From the NCBI GenBank assembly GCA_027257055.1, contig JAPVLO010000205.1, forward strand, positions 1,302,001 through 1,366,000: a DNA stretch of 64,000 nt, in the 5' to 3' direction. The notes under the pieces are model-generated. The model did no database searches. It was not told the origin of the DNA and was given only the letters and a program-made list of their open reading frames with translations. Made by a program: the position numbers and the translations under genes. Of the stretch, positions 11,144 through 22,438 are shown in pieces (positions within the stretch are counted from its first letter, which is position 1; every line of letters begins with the position of its first letter). Source of the stretch: Cephalopachus bancanus (taxonomy: Eukaryota > Chordata > Mammalia > Primates > Tarsiidae).

Positions 11144-11509
11144 AAAATGAATATACACACAATGGAATATTACACAGCCATAAAAAAGAAGAAAATCATG
11201 AACTTCGCAGCAACCTGGATGGAATTAGAGTTTATAATACTGAGTGATCTCTCACAGAAACAAAGAGCTGAGTATCACATGTTCTCACTCATAAGTGGAC
11301 CTTGAACAACTACTGTAATACTGTAAGAAAAGGATTGACAGTAGTGGGAAACTGTGGGAGTGGGAGAAGGTGGGAGTGACAGTAGTTGATATCTGCCTGG
11401 GGAAGTGGGGGCACACCACATCAACAAGTATATCTGCACAATGAATATTTGTATACCTAACCCTGAATTGTACCCCACAATTTTAAATAAAAAGTAAAAG
11501 AGAGAAAAA
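11144..11509 (+). mobile_element. L1 3' end, 5'-truncated
   Basis: Plus-strand L1 stub. It encodes the ORF2 C-terminus (MEYYTAIKK, then FAATWMELEFIILSDLSQ, ending FSLISGP and a stop near 11303), followed by the family 3'UTR ending CCTGAATTGTACCCCACA and an A-rich tail at 11475-11509. Its intact C-terminal codons give the ORF2 stop used to place that of the 2.6 kb L1. Confidence 0.93.
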
Positions 11510-11522
11510 AACGCCAGAGGTT

Positions 11523-11867
11523 AGCCTAGGCAGCATAGCAAGACCTCTTCTCTACAGAAAAAAAAAGCCAGGTGTGATGGCACCCACCTGTAATTACAGC
11601 ACTTTGGGAGGCCAAGGTGGGAGGATTGCTTGAGACCAGGAGTTCGAGGTTCAACGGTGCATCCTAATGAGACCATCAAAAAATCTACAAAAAATCAAAA
11701 ATTAGCCGGGCGTGCTGGTGTGCACCTGTAGTCCCAACTATCAGGAGGCTGAGACAGAGGATTGCCTGAGCCCAGGAAGTCGAGTTTGCAGTGAGCCATG
11801 AACCTGCCACTGTACTCCAGCCTGAGCAACAGAGTGAGACCCTAACTCTAAAAAAACAAAAATAAAA
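11523..11867 (+). mobile_element. Alu with an extra partial monomer (trimeric)
   Basis: Between copies of CGCCAGAGGTTA (about 11511-11522) and TGCCAGAGGTTA (about 11870-11881) lie the 3' part of a left monomer (AGCCTAGGCAGCATAGCAAG, then an A run) and a complete AluJ-like dimer from about 11567. One duplication encloses all three, so they integrated as one unit. Confidence 0.85.
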
Positions 11868-11882
11868 AAATGCCAGAGGTTA

Positions 11883-14384
11883 AAAAAAAAGAAAGAAAAT
11901 GAATGCCCGCTTCAAATTTGATGCAATGGATCGCTCCCTCCATGAAATTTCCTCTGATTCCCTCAAGTGGTATCAGAATCCTTGCCTTCTAAATCCTAAT
12001 CTCATGCTCTGTGTCTCATTTGGTCACTTAATACATTCTGTTTTGATTTGAACTGTTGTTGTATCCTTTTTCTAGGCTGTAACTCTTAGAAAATAGCATA
12101 TATTTTATTACTTACAGGCCAGTCAACCTTGGTAATAAATATTCAAAATAATTAATATTACTTGTCATTTATAATTGTGAAAGCATGGTTATGAAATTAA
12201 ATATGTAATTACTTAATCATATACTGATTAAAATAATCATTTATTTATATAGTTTTTTTTTCCAAGAAGGTAATTTGGTCTCAGGAGTCTTTAATTTAAA
12301 CAAAAGGATATGAGGACTGAAAAAAGTTCACAGTGGGGAAAGAGTTGTATGATAGTTTAAACCCGTTCATGTAGCATTACATGAAACTCAAGTTTTGTCT
12401 ACTTCAGACATATTGTTTTCATCCTACCGTGAACTTGAAATGGCTCTCTACTGGATTACAATGCACAGATTAGAAGAAGAGTTTTTGTTTGTTTTTTCAG
12501 GAACTGAAGAGCTATAGTCAATGGAGGTAACACCTTTTCGTCTCTTACTAGGAGTGGGTAAGACTAGGCTGTTTTTGGAACTTGGAATTCACTCAAGTTT
12601 TTCTTTGGGAGCTAGATCCTTTCATCACATGTTACATTGGTAGGTGTCTAGCACAATGCCTGCATATAATAAATACTCAGTAATAATTGTTTACTTTGTT
12701 GTTGAATTGCCAAATGCCTCTGAAAGAATTTCCTAGTTATAATCATGGGCTATGAAATGAAATGTTTAACTCTTTTGCAAACCCTCAGTTGTGGAACAGA
12801 GCCAAAGGATTCAGGTGGAACATAATTTAGAGTGTGTACAAATGGTGCCTATTTCCTGGTAGATACCAGATAAATGTGCTCTTGTTTTTATAGCTACAAT
12901 GGGGACTAGAAAGTCAAGTTGACAACCTATTTAGAACTTTTGATTCCCTTTAAAATTCAGGTACTACTGTAAGTATTACTATTATAATATTAATAATGTT
13001 TAATCAGCCCTCTTTAAATATAAGAAATGCATTTAAATATCCACTTTAGAATCTTTCTTACTATTTGAAAAGAATTTTGACAAAGTTGTTAAATTAAAAT
13101 GCCATCTTTAAACTATTTACCAGAAAATTTAAGTTAGAATTTTCCAGCACTGGCCAATATTTCTATGAGGCAATGCATCTGGAAATTATTTAAATATTCT
13201 TATATTTTAAATGAAGACTATTATATTGAAGGGCAGTAAAAAAAAAGTTATAACATTGTAAGTACAAAAATAAAAGAAAATGAAAGAAAATCTAGACACT
13301 TTCTGGGCAGTTCAACTATTGTTCCTAGAATGATTCCACGGCATTTTCCCTTTTGCACAGTAGATGTCACCAAAAGTTAAAGATGCCTGAGTAACAGATG
13401 CTCTTAGTACAAAGGAGAAGTATGACTTGAATCTAGTTGTGAAATATGCTGCAGAGAAAAACATGCTTTTTCATAATCGTATCACACTGATGCCTTTATC
13501 TCTTAAATTCAATGTTTCCTCCTCTTTTTGGACATACTTAAAGCCCCTGAAAAGAGTGCATTTTATTTGTTTTTATTATTCTATCTTTCTCCTTGACACT
13601 TTGAAATTCCATTTATGGTTTCTTCTGCAGACTCTAAGAATTAAAAATATATCATTTATTAAAGGCAGACCAGCTAATTTTTATAAACCTTTGTGATTCT
13701 TAGGTGAAAGGTGTTATGCAAAATTTATGCCTAATTGCAATAGATTCTAAATGATTGTATTTTTCCTTTAAACAGGGACAGAGGGCTCTCCATATACTAT
13801 CAATAATGCCAACATCATTATGTTCAAATATTACTGCCTAATAGTCAATTAAGGGTAGTTGGGAGCTTCCTCTCTCAGTAGGAGGCCCAGAAAGAGGATA
13901 AGGGTCTTCTAATACTTTCTCAACTTACTGAAGGCTGACTGATTTCAACCTCACACTGATGGTTTGATCCCAGGACAACAGCTGCAAAATATCTCAACCC
14001 CTGGGGTTAAGAGAAGAAAGGGCAGGGGTGAGGCCTCCTATCTCCCCAATCTCTGCAATTACATGTCTGGAAGAAATCAAATTCAGTTGACACAGCTCTA
14101 GGGCTCCTACAAAAAACTGAGCTATCAGTAAATTAGAGGGTCTTAGTGTACTCCTATGATGGGCCTACTCACAAGACTTTTCAGATCACAGTCATTTCTC
14201 CACTAGTTCTGGGTCCTAAAACTTTGCATCTAATACAGACAAGATGAGTTTAAATTCCTCTGGGATCCAGGCAAGTAATATATATGCCTGGATTGGTCTA
14301 GACTGTTTATCCCAACATAAGGCTTTTCAACTTAAACCTTATAGTCACGATACTGTGCCAATTTAAACAAAAATCTGTAAGCTA
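11883..14384. other. 2.5 kb AT-rich unique DNA
   Basis: No gene. A MIR-like tail (CTAGCACAATGCCTGCATAT, then AATAAATACTCAGTAA) sits near 12645-12690. The plus ORF at 13427-13696 has no recognised motif, and its composition matches the surroundings. Confidence 0.55.
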
Positions 14385-15323
14385 CACGAGGTCTGACAAG
14401 TTTGAACACTTGCCACCATGTGCTTACGTTGGCAGTACTGTACAAACAGTGCATTAAGGTTTCAAAACTTTGGTATATCAGTGTCTCACAGCTGTGTTTG
14501 TGTCAACATGTGGCAGTGTCTTGCTGAGTGTTGTTCATTATTGTTGCATGTTTTTGTGTGCTGTCACAAGAATGTTGGAGCTTGAGTTAGAGCAATGAAC
14601 AAGCATTAAATTTCTTGTTAAACTTGGCAAGGGTGGAAATGATATCAGGGATATGTTAGTTTAAGTTATGAGGATAATGCCATGACGAAAACAACAGGGT
14701 ACAAATAGATTAAACATTTTTCAAAAGGGAGAGAAAACATCACTCATGAAGAGAAGTCAGGATGGCTAGTAACAAGCAGAACTGACAAAAAATGGCAAAA
14801 AATTGGTTGAATTGTGCATCAAAATAGTTGATTGACTGTGAGAAGCATAGCAAGCCAAATAAACACTAACAGAGAAGCAGTGAAATTTTAACTGAAAACC
14901 TTGGCATGAGGAATGTGTGTACAAAAGTGGTCCAGAAAGAGCTCTTGCATCATGACAATGTACCAGCTCACACAGCATTGTCTGTGAGGGAGCTTTTAGC
15001 CAGTAAACAAATAACTGTTTGGGAGCACCCTCCCTAGTCACCTGATCTTGTCTCCAGTGACTTTTTTCTTTACCTGAAGATAAAGGAAATATTGAAAGGA
15101 AGCCATTTTGATGACATTCAGGACGTAAGGGTAATATGATGACAGCTCTGACAGCCATTCTAGAAAAAGAGTTCTGAAACTGCTTTGATGGGTGGACTAG
15201 GTGCTGGCATTGATGCCTAGCTTCCCAAAGGGAGTCCTTTGAAGGTAACTGTAGTGATATTCAGCAATGAGGTATGTAGCCCTTTTTCTAGGATGAATTC
15301 GTGAACTCAATTGTTAGACCTTG
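14385..15323 (+). mobile_element. Mariner element (family A), internally deleted
   Basis: A 939-bp DNA transposon with inverted ends CACGAGGTCTGACAAGTTTG on the left and, complemented, CAAGGTCTAACAATTGAGTT on the right. It is flanked by TA on both sides (14383-14384, 15324-15325), the mariner target duplication. The ends and coding content differ from families B and C, so it is a separate family. Confidence 0.88.
14575..15235 (+). pseudogene. Mariner transposase, N-terminus fused to catalytic end
   Basis: The N-terminal part is visible as KFLVKLGKGGNDIRDMLV near 14607-14660 (helix-turn-helix region). Further on, a peptide with LGMRNVCTKVVQKELL near 14910-14955 runs straight into HHDNVPAHTALSVRELLASK (14950-15009), the block with the second catalytic Asp. 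SPDLVSSDFFLYLKIKEILK follows, with the third Asp, D34 spacing compatible. The segment carrying the first Asp is deleted. Many stops and frameshifts are present; inactive. Confidence 0.85.
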
Positions 15324-15498
15324 TAATTAGTTCCCAGACCCTTAGTTTTTGATTCCTGCTCTAATTGACTTGGGCTCTTATGAAGGCAACCAAAATATCG
15401 GTACAGGCATTCTGAGTTTGCATTCAAATGAAATTCATGCAATAATTTTTACATATAAGAATACAGGTAAGATTATAAATAATATAGGGAATTCTGAT

Positions 15499-15718
15499 TT
15501 TTTTTAATTTTATTTTTAAAATGTGGGGTACAATTCAGGATTTGGTATACAAGTGATCATCATATAGGTAAAGTTTGGGCCTCCCTTTGGTCCCCACTTC
15601 ACCAGGTTTGAGATCAGGTATGCCTATTGATGTTATATGCCCCCCTGTCCTGGCAGTTTCTGGCTACTGTCAATCCTTTTCTTATAGTATTATGGTAAAT
15701 GTTCAGGGTCCGCTTCTC
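15499..15718 (-). mobile_element. L1 3' end fragment
   Basis: Minus-strand L1 3'UTR starting with a T-rich run, then TGTGGGGTACAATTCAGG and GTTTGGGCCTCCCTTTGGTC as in the 2.6 kb L1. It breaks off around TCAGGGTCCGCTTCTC before ORF2. Confidence 0.9.
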
Positions 15719-18700
15719 TGGTATCAGTTTTACTTTACCCTAGCTAAGACCCACAAGATGATTTCTAATTAGAACAATTCTGGTTCTACCTTTCTGTTGA
15801 TCTTGATCTGCACTTGACCCCAATTCCTAGTTCTAGAATCCAAAACATTATCAATTTCTTCAGTAAAACATTCTCTCAAACTTCATCTGAGTTGATGACA
15901 CTGACCAAATAGTTTATTAAATACTGTGTCACAGCACATCCATGATTGAAGGATGTTGTTTTTAAAGTAAATCACAATGCACATTCAGTCAGAAGAATTT
16001 ATATTTTACTATTATGAAATTGTTGAATTCCAAAAGAAACCGGAAGAAACTTTAACTCTACTATCTTCCTCCCTCAAATAAGCTAGAGAAAAATGTGGCA
16101 GAAAATTAGATACAGCATTCAATATTTTCACTCAATTTTTGTTCTTTTTCCACATTCCTTTATATTGCTGCAGCTATGCAAAGTTTCCTGATAGTTATTT
16201 TCACTTAATATTTATCTCCTTGCAGAAGTCTCATAAATAACAATTTAATTATTACTCAACAATAGTTCATCAAGTTCACAGGCCAAAATTTGTGTAATGC
16301 TTTCCTATTTCTAAATAGCTAGGTTTTTTTTCTATAATAAATAATTCTTCAATAAATATAAATGATCACTTTAAAATTTTCTTGAGTGGGATTACTACAT
16401 CAAAGGATACTAGAATTTATGTAATTTTTGAAACTCAGAGTAAAAATTAATTTCTAACGTAATTCTGTATCTTCATATACACCTTATCAGCATAATTATC
16501 TAATTTTTCAATGTATACACTTGTTAGTATAATGTGTTTGAAAATTTTAATTAAATTTTTTATTTTTTCATTTATTTGCTTACTAACTTTTTGTTATATG
16601 TACTCACATTTTGTCTATTCAATTTTATCTTTTCTGAAAATATTTTATTAGTGTTTATGCTTTATTTTGGTTATAATGTATTTTATTATAAAGAAAGAAC
16701 AGCTGATACATAGAAAAATCTGTTTATCTTTTCCTTTGTGGTCTCTTCTCTCCTCTTGTTGTTATCAAGTTTGTAAATGAAACCAGTTTCCTCCCAGGTC
16801 TTCTGTTAATTAGTTTAGATAATTCTTCCTTGACAGCCAAGCTGTGGGTAACTTCTCTATTTAGTTATTAATCTACTGGCTTTGTAGGGAAGGCATGTGT
16901 TAAAAATTATCTTTAATAATTCTCATTAACTTTGAAGCACTTGGTACAATTATGCTATTATTTACTGTCTTAACTAATTTCAATGGGAGTAACTAAAAAT
17001 AAGGATTTGTTAATAATTGGAAATACAGTAAAATTCTATACAATGCTGCTCAGCTCTGAAAATTTTGGACTATATTTTTTTCTCTGCAATTCAATTTAGT
17101 ATTTAATTCTAAATACCAAGGAACCAATTCCTTCGAATTTTTTTCCCCAAGGTAACAGAATCAATCATTGCTTTACAGGATGCAGTTTGTCTTAACCAAG
17201 CAACAAATTTTCAATACTAGTTTCTAATTGCTTGTTTAAAGTGTTAACATCTGCTTTCAAGTTAATTTGCTCTTTTTTCAAAAGACTGATTGAAGCCACA
17301 TTATTTATGAATTAGCTTTTTTGTATAGGCACAACTGATCTTAGAATATTCCAGTATATGGATACAGTAATAATATTATTTCTTTATGTAACAATTTTAG
17401 AAGATGAAATGTCAGCTACATAAATATGAAATGTTTCTATTATTCCACTCTGAATTTAATTCAGAAAACACTGTATACAGAAAAGGATTTGTTGCAATTT
17501 ACTACTTGTTCCCAAACAATCCTCTCAACAACAATTATTAATACTTTAGGCTCTGCATACTCACTCAAATAGATTAAAATCGATTGAATATTTGCTTAGG
17601 CCTTCTTCACATACATCAGATATATTTTCCTCTTCCTGGCCTTCCTTAACATCTAGTGATCTTAAAATCAGGAGATAAGAGAACTAGCATGTGCCTGGAA
17701 GAGACATTTCTTAAAGGTCACCTACAAATCAATACCTACAAAAAGCAAACCACAAATTAATGGAAAGCCATGACAGAAATCATTGTCTTTCTCATTAGGC
17801 TCTCTGCCTACTACCTATTAGGACCACTGCGTGTTTCACATTAAATCCACCCTGATTTATTCTAAGCCCTAGACCCTATAGTCTGGTGCTTACTGTCATG
17901 GTCATTATAAGCAATTATTATTCGTTCCTAGAGTGCTAATGAGCCTCTTCCCCTTTAATTCTTCTTTAGGAAAGCACCCCAAGGGAAACATAATTTGCAA
18001 AAAGATGGCCACATGGTTTCTTTTTGCCTAATGAGTTTAATTTTTGGCTTTGAAAAGGAGAATGCTAAAGGGACCTGAAGCCGGCAATGTTAATTCTAAT
18101 TGATCACTTCAAGGACCTATTACACTGGTAGATGACTGAACTCCGGGTCAGAAAGTATCTTGAGGGTCTTCTACTCAAGGCACACTAGACACAGGAGACT
18201 GTCATGAGAAAAAAAAAGATCTATAATAGCAAGGAAAACTAGGTATTGGTCTGTGGGAGATATCACAAACAGGGAAACATGATGGCATAAATGAATGGAG
18301 ACAATCCAAATGTTTTGAGATCAATTTCAATATATTTAACCCAGGAAACCTTTATAAAAATGCATTCCTTTGTAAAGACCCTGTGAGGATTTATTTCTTT
18401 GATATTATAAGTGAAATTGTTAGTGAAGCGAATGTACTGAAAAACAGGTAAAATATTGAATAAAAATATTGAACCTCTTAAATGTCATGGAGAAAAACAG
18501 TTCAGGGTTAAGGGTGAAGTGACAGATGTTTCATGCTGGCAATTTTGTTTGATTATAAAATTGCTTCCTTTTGTTTTGTGAGACCCTTCATTGGCCAAAC
18601 TGCTGACTTTTGATAAATGACATAAATCCCATATTTTCCTTCAGAGACTAAAAACACTTTTATTCTCTTTCCCTTCTTTGAGGAAATCCTCTTAAAATAT

Positions 18701-18884
18701 GGAACTCATATCAAAGTAGCAGTCTGTAATGACTGCACAATTCTTGGTAGCCCCCAATGAAGTATTCTGGATAACTAGGAATTACCATCATTGCCTTCTA
18801 GGCTTTGTAAGATAGGAAATTCACGGAGACACTGAAAGGTTTTGTCTGTTTTCTAGTTATATGTTTGGTCTCTCATAACTATGA
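15719..18884. other. 3.2 kb unique DNA
   Basis: No gene seen; AT-rich. A weak ancient L1 remnant lies near 16150-16540. The stretch 17960-18110 is less AT-rich and contains homeobox-like TAAT motifs, but I cannot show conservation. Confidence 0.5.
16150..16540 (-). repeat. Ancient L1 3'-region remnant
   Basis: The pattern TAATAAATAATTCTTCAATA followed by GAGTGGGATTACTACATCAA, AGGATA resembles the antisense of old mammalian L1 ORF2 ends (CTGCAATGAACA...GGGATTGCTGGGTCAAAGG). It is very diverged. Confidence 0.4.
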
Positions 18885-19082
18885 TTAATATATATGCATC
18901 ACACAGCAACACTTTGGCCAACAATGGACTATGTATACTCCAGTGCTTTCCTAATATTGTAATGGAGCTGAAAAACTCCTGTCGCCTAGTGACATTGTTG
19001 CACAATGTATTACTCACCGTGTCTGTAGTGCTGCTGGTATAAACAAACTGATTGCACTGCCAGTGGTATAAAAAGTACAGCA

Positions 19083-19218
19083 TGGAAAGCTGAGGCAGAA
19101 GGATCACCAGAGCCCCGCAGGTCGACGCTGGGGTGGCTGTGAGCGTGCCACTGCACTTCAGCCTGGGTGATGAAGTGTGACTTCCAACTCAACAAAACAA
19201 AAACAAAAACAAAAAAAC
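19083..19218 (+). mobile_element. Alu right monomer, 5'-truncated
   Basis: Begins at AGCTGAGGCAGAAGGATCAC, i.e. inside the right monomer, and ends in CTCAACAAAACAAAAACAAA. Flanked by AGTACAGCA at 19074-19082 and 19219-19227. Inserted into the Tigger element. Confidence 0.9.
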
Positions 19219-19289
19219 AGTACAGCAACACAATTATGTCTAGTACATAATACTTGATAATGATAATCAACTATGTTACTGGTTTACAA

Positions 19290-19861
19290 GGGAGTACCCC
19301 TCCCCAAACAGGAATTTATTTATTAAAAAGTGTGTATTTATTCTTATCTGTTTAAACCTTAGCCACCTTCAAAGTACCCTCCATTTGATGCAATACACCT
19401 ATCGAGATGCTTTTTCCACCGCTCAGTTTTTGAGCTCATCAGTGTTGATACCTTTTAGTGCTTCTGCTGTTTTTTGTTTCACTTCTTCCACATCGGCCAA
19501 ACCTTTCCCTTTGAGAACTTTTTTCATCTGGGGAAACCAAAACAGTAGCTTGGGGTAAGATCAGGTAAATAGGGAGGGTGGGACATGGGAGTCATGCCAT
19601 ATTTGGTCAAAAACTGCTAACAACTCATTGTGCTGTGGGCAGGTACGCTCATAAATTATCCATCATGAAACAGGCAAAAGCATTTAAAGAATCTCCATTA
19701 AAAAAAAAAACTAACTGAAGTCAAATGTAGCCTGTCACAACAATGCTAGCTGGTACACTGATGCTGATGTGTTACTAGAACACTAATCTAGTAGGGGAAG
19801 CCTATACTACAAGAGGCCTGCTCACCAAAAAAGTAATTCCATTTTGGGAGGGTCCCCCTCT
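19290..19861 (-). mobile_element. Mariner family B, copy 3
   Basis: The best preserved copy. Left edge GGGAGTACCCCTCCCCAAAC, right edge (complemented) GAGGGGGACCCTCCCAAAAT; these define the inverted ends. Read on the minus strand it carries the same transposase C-terminal remnant (KVLKGKGLADVEEVKQKTAE, then CIASNGGYFEGG). Inserted inside the Tigger element next to TTTA / TTATTTATTTACC. Confidence 0.9.
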
Positions 19862-19973
19862 TATTTATTTACCATACTATACTTTTTATTATGTTTGAGT
19901 ATACTCCTTGTACTTTTTTTTGAAAGGTTAAGTGTAAAACAGTGTCAGGCACTTTCTTCAGAAGATGACATTT

Positions 19974-20337
19974 AAATTTTTTTTTATTTTAAAGATGTGG
20001 GGTACAATTCAGGGCTAGGTATACAAATGTTCATTATGCAGGTACCCTTGTTGATGAGGTGTGCCTCTCCCTCCCCTGGTAGCTTCCCTCAACTGCCAAT
20101 CCCCACCCCCCACTTCCCTACTGCCAATTCCTTTCTTATAGTATTAAGATAATTGTTCAAGCTCCACTCTGTTCTTTGCTTCTATGATAGATCACTGAGA
20201 ATGATCGACTTTAAATCCATCCAAGTCGCTGCAAAGTCCATATGTTTGTCCTTCTTTATGGCTGTATAATATTCCACTGTGTATATGTACCACATTTTTT
20301 TTTTAATCCACTCCAGCTTCGATGGGCAGCAAGGTTG
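19974..20337 (-). mobile_element. L1 3' end, 5'-truncated
   Basis: Minus-strand L1 stub with the GATGTGGGGTACAATTCAGG 3'UTR, flanked by a 13-bp duplication GAAGATGACATTT (19961-19973 and 20338-20350). The minus frame retains MWYIYTVEYYTAIKKD and FAATWMDLKSIILSDLS of the ORF2 C-terminus. Third insertion into the Tigger. Confidence 0.93.
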
Positions 20338-21429
20338 GAAGATGACATTTTTATCATAGGAGTTGACAGTTCCATGCTGAAGATCTTCCCTTGAAGACCT
20401 TCCAGTAGACAAGATGTGGAAGTGAAAGACAGGACTAGGCAGATGTGTCGATGTGACTGTCTGTGTCTTAGTTTTTAACAAAAAAGTTTAGAAGGTAAAA
20501 AAAAAATCAATGAATAGAAAAAAGGCTTATAGAATAAGGATATTAAAAATATTTTGTGCAGCTGTATAATATATCTTAGGCTAAATGGTATTACAAGAAT
20601 AAAAAGGTTTTAAAAAATTAGTTAATGAAGTAAAAAAGTTATAATAAGCTAGAATTAATTTGTTATTGAAGAAAGAAAAATATTTTTTATGAATTAGTGT
20701 AGCCTACGTGTACAGTGTTTATAAAGTCTACAGTCATGTGCAGAAATGTCCTGGGCTTTCACATTCACTCACCACTTACTCATCCAGAGCAGCTTCTAGT
20801 CCTACAAGCTCCATTCATGGTAAGTGCCTTATACGGATGTACCATTTTCTATACCGTATTTTTACTGTTCATTTTCTATATTTAGATGCGCAAATGCCAT
20901 TTGTGCTGCAGTTGTCTACAGTATTGGTACAGTAACTTGCTGTATAGGTTTGTAGCCCAGGAACAATCGCCTAGGTTTGTAGAAAGTTACACCATCTATG
21001 TTTGTGCAAGTAAGTGTACTCTAAGATGTTCACACCATGACAAAATCACCTAACAATACACTTCTCAGGACATGTCCCCATCATTAAACTCTGCATGATT
21101 GTGCTTTTAATTCAGAACATCTTTTGCCAGGAAAGTGGTGTGGGAAATATATAGCCAGAATATACCATGTGTTTTAAAAAGACCCCATCTTGCTTCATTT
21201 AACTGCTCATGCATGAAAAATCCCTTCATTTACTCTTGGTTTCATTGGCCTTCTGGGTTATAAGCCAGTCCCTAAACATGGCAAGGCTAGGTTTCTACGC
21301 TGCCAGTTACAATGATCTAAATCTCTTCCATACTCCTTTCCACGTGTCATTACATTATAGTCACAAATGTATCCTAAATAACCACTCTATATCTGCTTGT
21401 TTGATCTCCTTTTTTGTAATGATTATCTT

Positions 21430-21893
21430 AGTATATAACATGACTCAACCACAGGATGCCCAAATAGCTGGTTACACACCGTTTTCGCATGTGTCTTTGA
21501 GGAGGTTTCTGGAAGAGAAGAGCATTTGAATTGGTGGATTGAGTAAAGCAGATGGCCCTTTTCAACATGAGTGCACATCATCCAATCCTCTGAGGGCCTA
21601 TTAGAACAAAGAGGCAGAGGAAGTTTGAATTTACTCTCTGCCTGACTGCTTGAGCTTGGACTAGTTCTACTGCTATCAGTACTCCTGTTTCTTGGGCCTT
21701 CAGACTGAGACTAGAATCAACACATTGGCTCTCCAGCTTTCGAGCCTTTCTTCAGGCAGCACCACTGGTTTTCCAGGATTTCTAGATAGATAGATTTCTC
21801 AGCTTCCATGGTGTGTGAGCCAATACATTATAATAAATCTCTTTGTATCTGGTTCTGTTTTTCTGGAGAACCCCGATTAATACATTTTTTTAA
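21430..21893 (+). repeat. Ancient mammalian interspersed repeat, unnamed
   Basis: Segments such as GGATTGAGTAAAGCAGATGG, CATCATCCAATCCTCTGAGG, TATAATAAATCTCTTTGTAT and CTGGAGAACCCCGATTAATA recur in placental genomes as one old repeat, to my memory. I cannot name the family with confidence (MaLR-like or old L1 3' end). The left boundary is approximate. Confidence 0.5.
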
Positions 21894-22127
21894 ACTTCCC
21901 ATTCATAGAATAAAAGTTAAGCCTTCGTTTACCTTTGGACTGATTTCTGCTGATCTTGAAGGATCCAGTTAATGTACAATCTCTATTAATTTACCTTAAA
22001 CCAGCCTAATCCCAAATGATCAAATTGTTTTCAATAGATATATTTTTAGCACATACTAGATATGAGGCCTTGGGCTAGGCTCTGATAGAAGATTTCAGGG
22101 AGGAAATGACATTTAAATTGGCTTTCA

Positions 22128-22426
22128 AGCCGGGCTCGGTGGCTCAGCCTGTAATCCCGCACCTTTGGGAGGCTGAAGTGAGTAGCTTACCTGAGCCCGC
22201 GGGTTCGAGACCTGCCTGGGCATCTTGGCGAGGCCTCATCTCGACAATAAAAAAAAAAAAAAATTAGCCGGGCGTGGTAGTGCGTGCCTGTAGTTCCAGC
22301 TACTTGGAAGGCTGAGACGGAAGGATCACCGGAATCCAGCAGGTCGAGGCTGCGGTGGCCGGGAGCGGCCACTGCACCTCAGCCTGGGCGACAGAGTGAG
22401 ACTCCAACTCAAAAAAAAAAAAAAAA
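22128..22426 (+). mobile_element. Alu dimer, intermediate subfamily
   Basis: Full-length, flanked by AATTGGCTTTCA (22116-22127 and 22427-22438). It has the extra C in CCCGCACCTTTGGG but still contains the ATCTTGG block after CTGGGC, an intermediate between the older and the deletion-bearing subfamilies. The left monomer carries GGGTTCGAGACC. Confidence 0.96.
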
Positions 22427-22438
22427 AATTGGCTTTCA

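Larger units (their letters stand above)
18885..21102 (+). mobile_element. Tigger-like (pogo group) DNA transposon with three insertions
   Basis: Segments at 18885-19073, 19228-19289, 19862-19960 and 20351-21102 read as one Tigger1/MER2-type element. Landmarks: AATGGAGCTGAAAAACTCCT, CATAATACTTGATAATGATA, TTTTTAACAAAAAAGTTTA, TTTATAAAGTCTACAG, TGACAAAATCACCTAACAAT, and a GCATGATTG end. It is an internally deleted member without a transposase gene. An Alu, a mariner and an L1 interrupt it, so it is the oldest layer. The exact subfamily name is uncertain. Confidence 0.85.

Noticed and set aside
13427..13696. Plus ORF of 89 codons
   Set aside because: No motif, AT-rich composition like the surroundings, no splice or start context.
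14766..15158. Minus ORF of 130 codons
   Set aside because: Antisense of the family A mariner transposase remnant.
17960..18110. Possible conserved regulatory element
   Set aside because: Only base composition and TAAT motifs suggest it; without an alignment this is not evidence.
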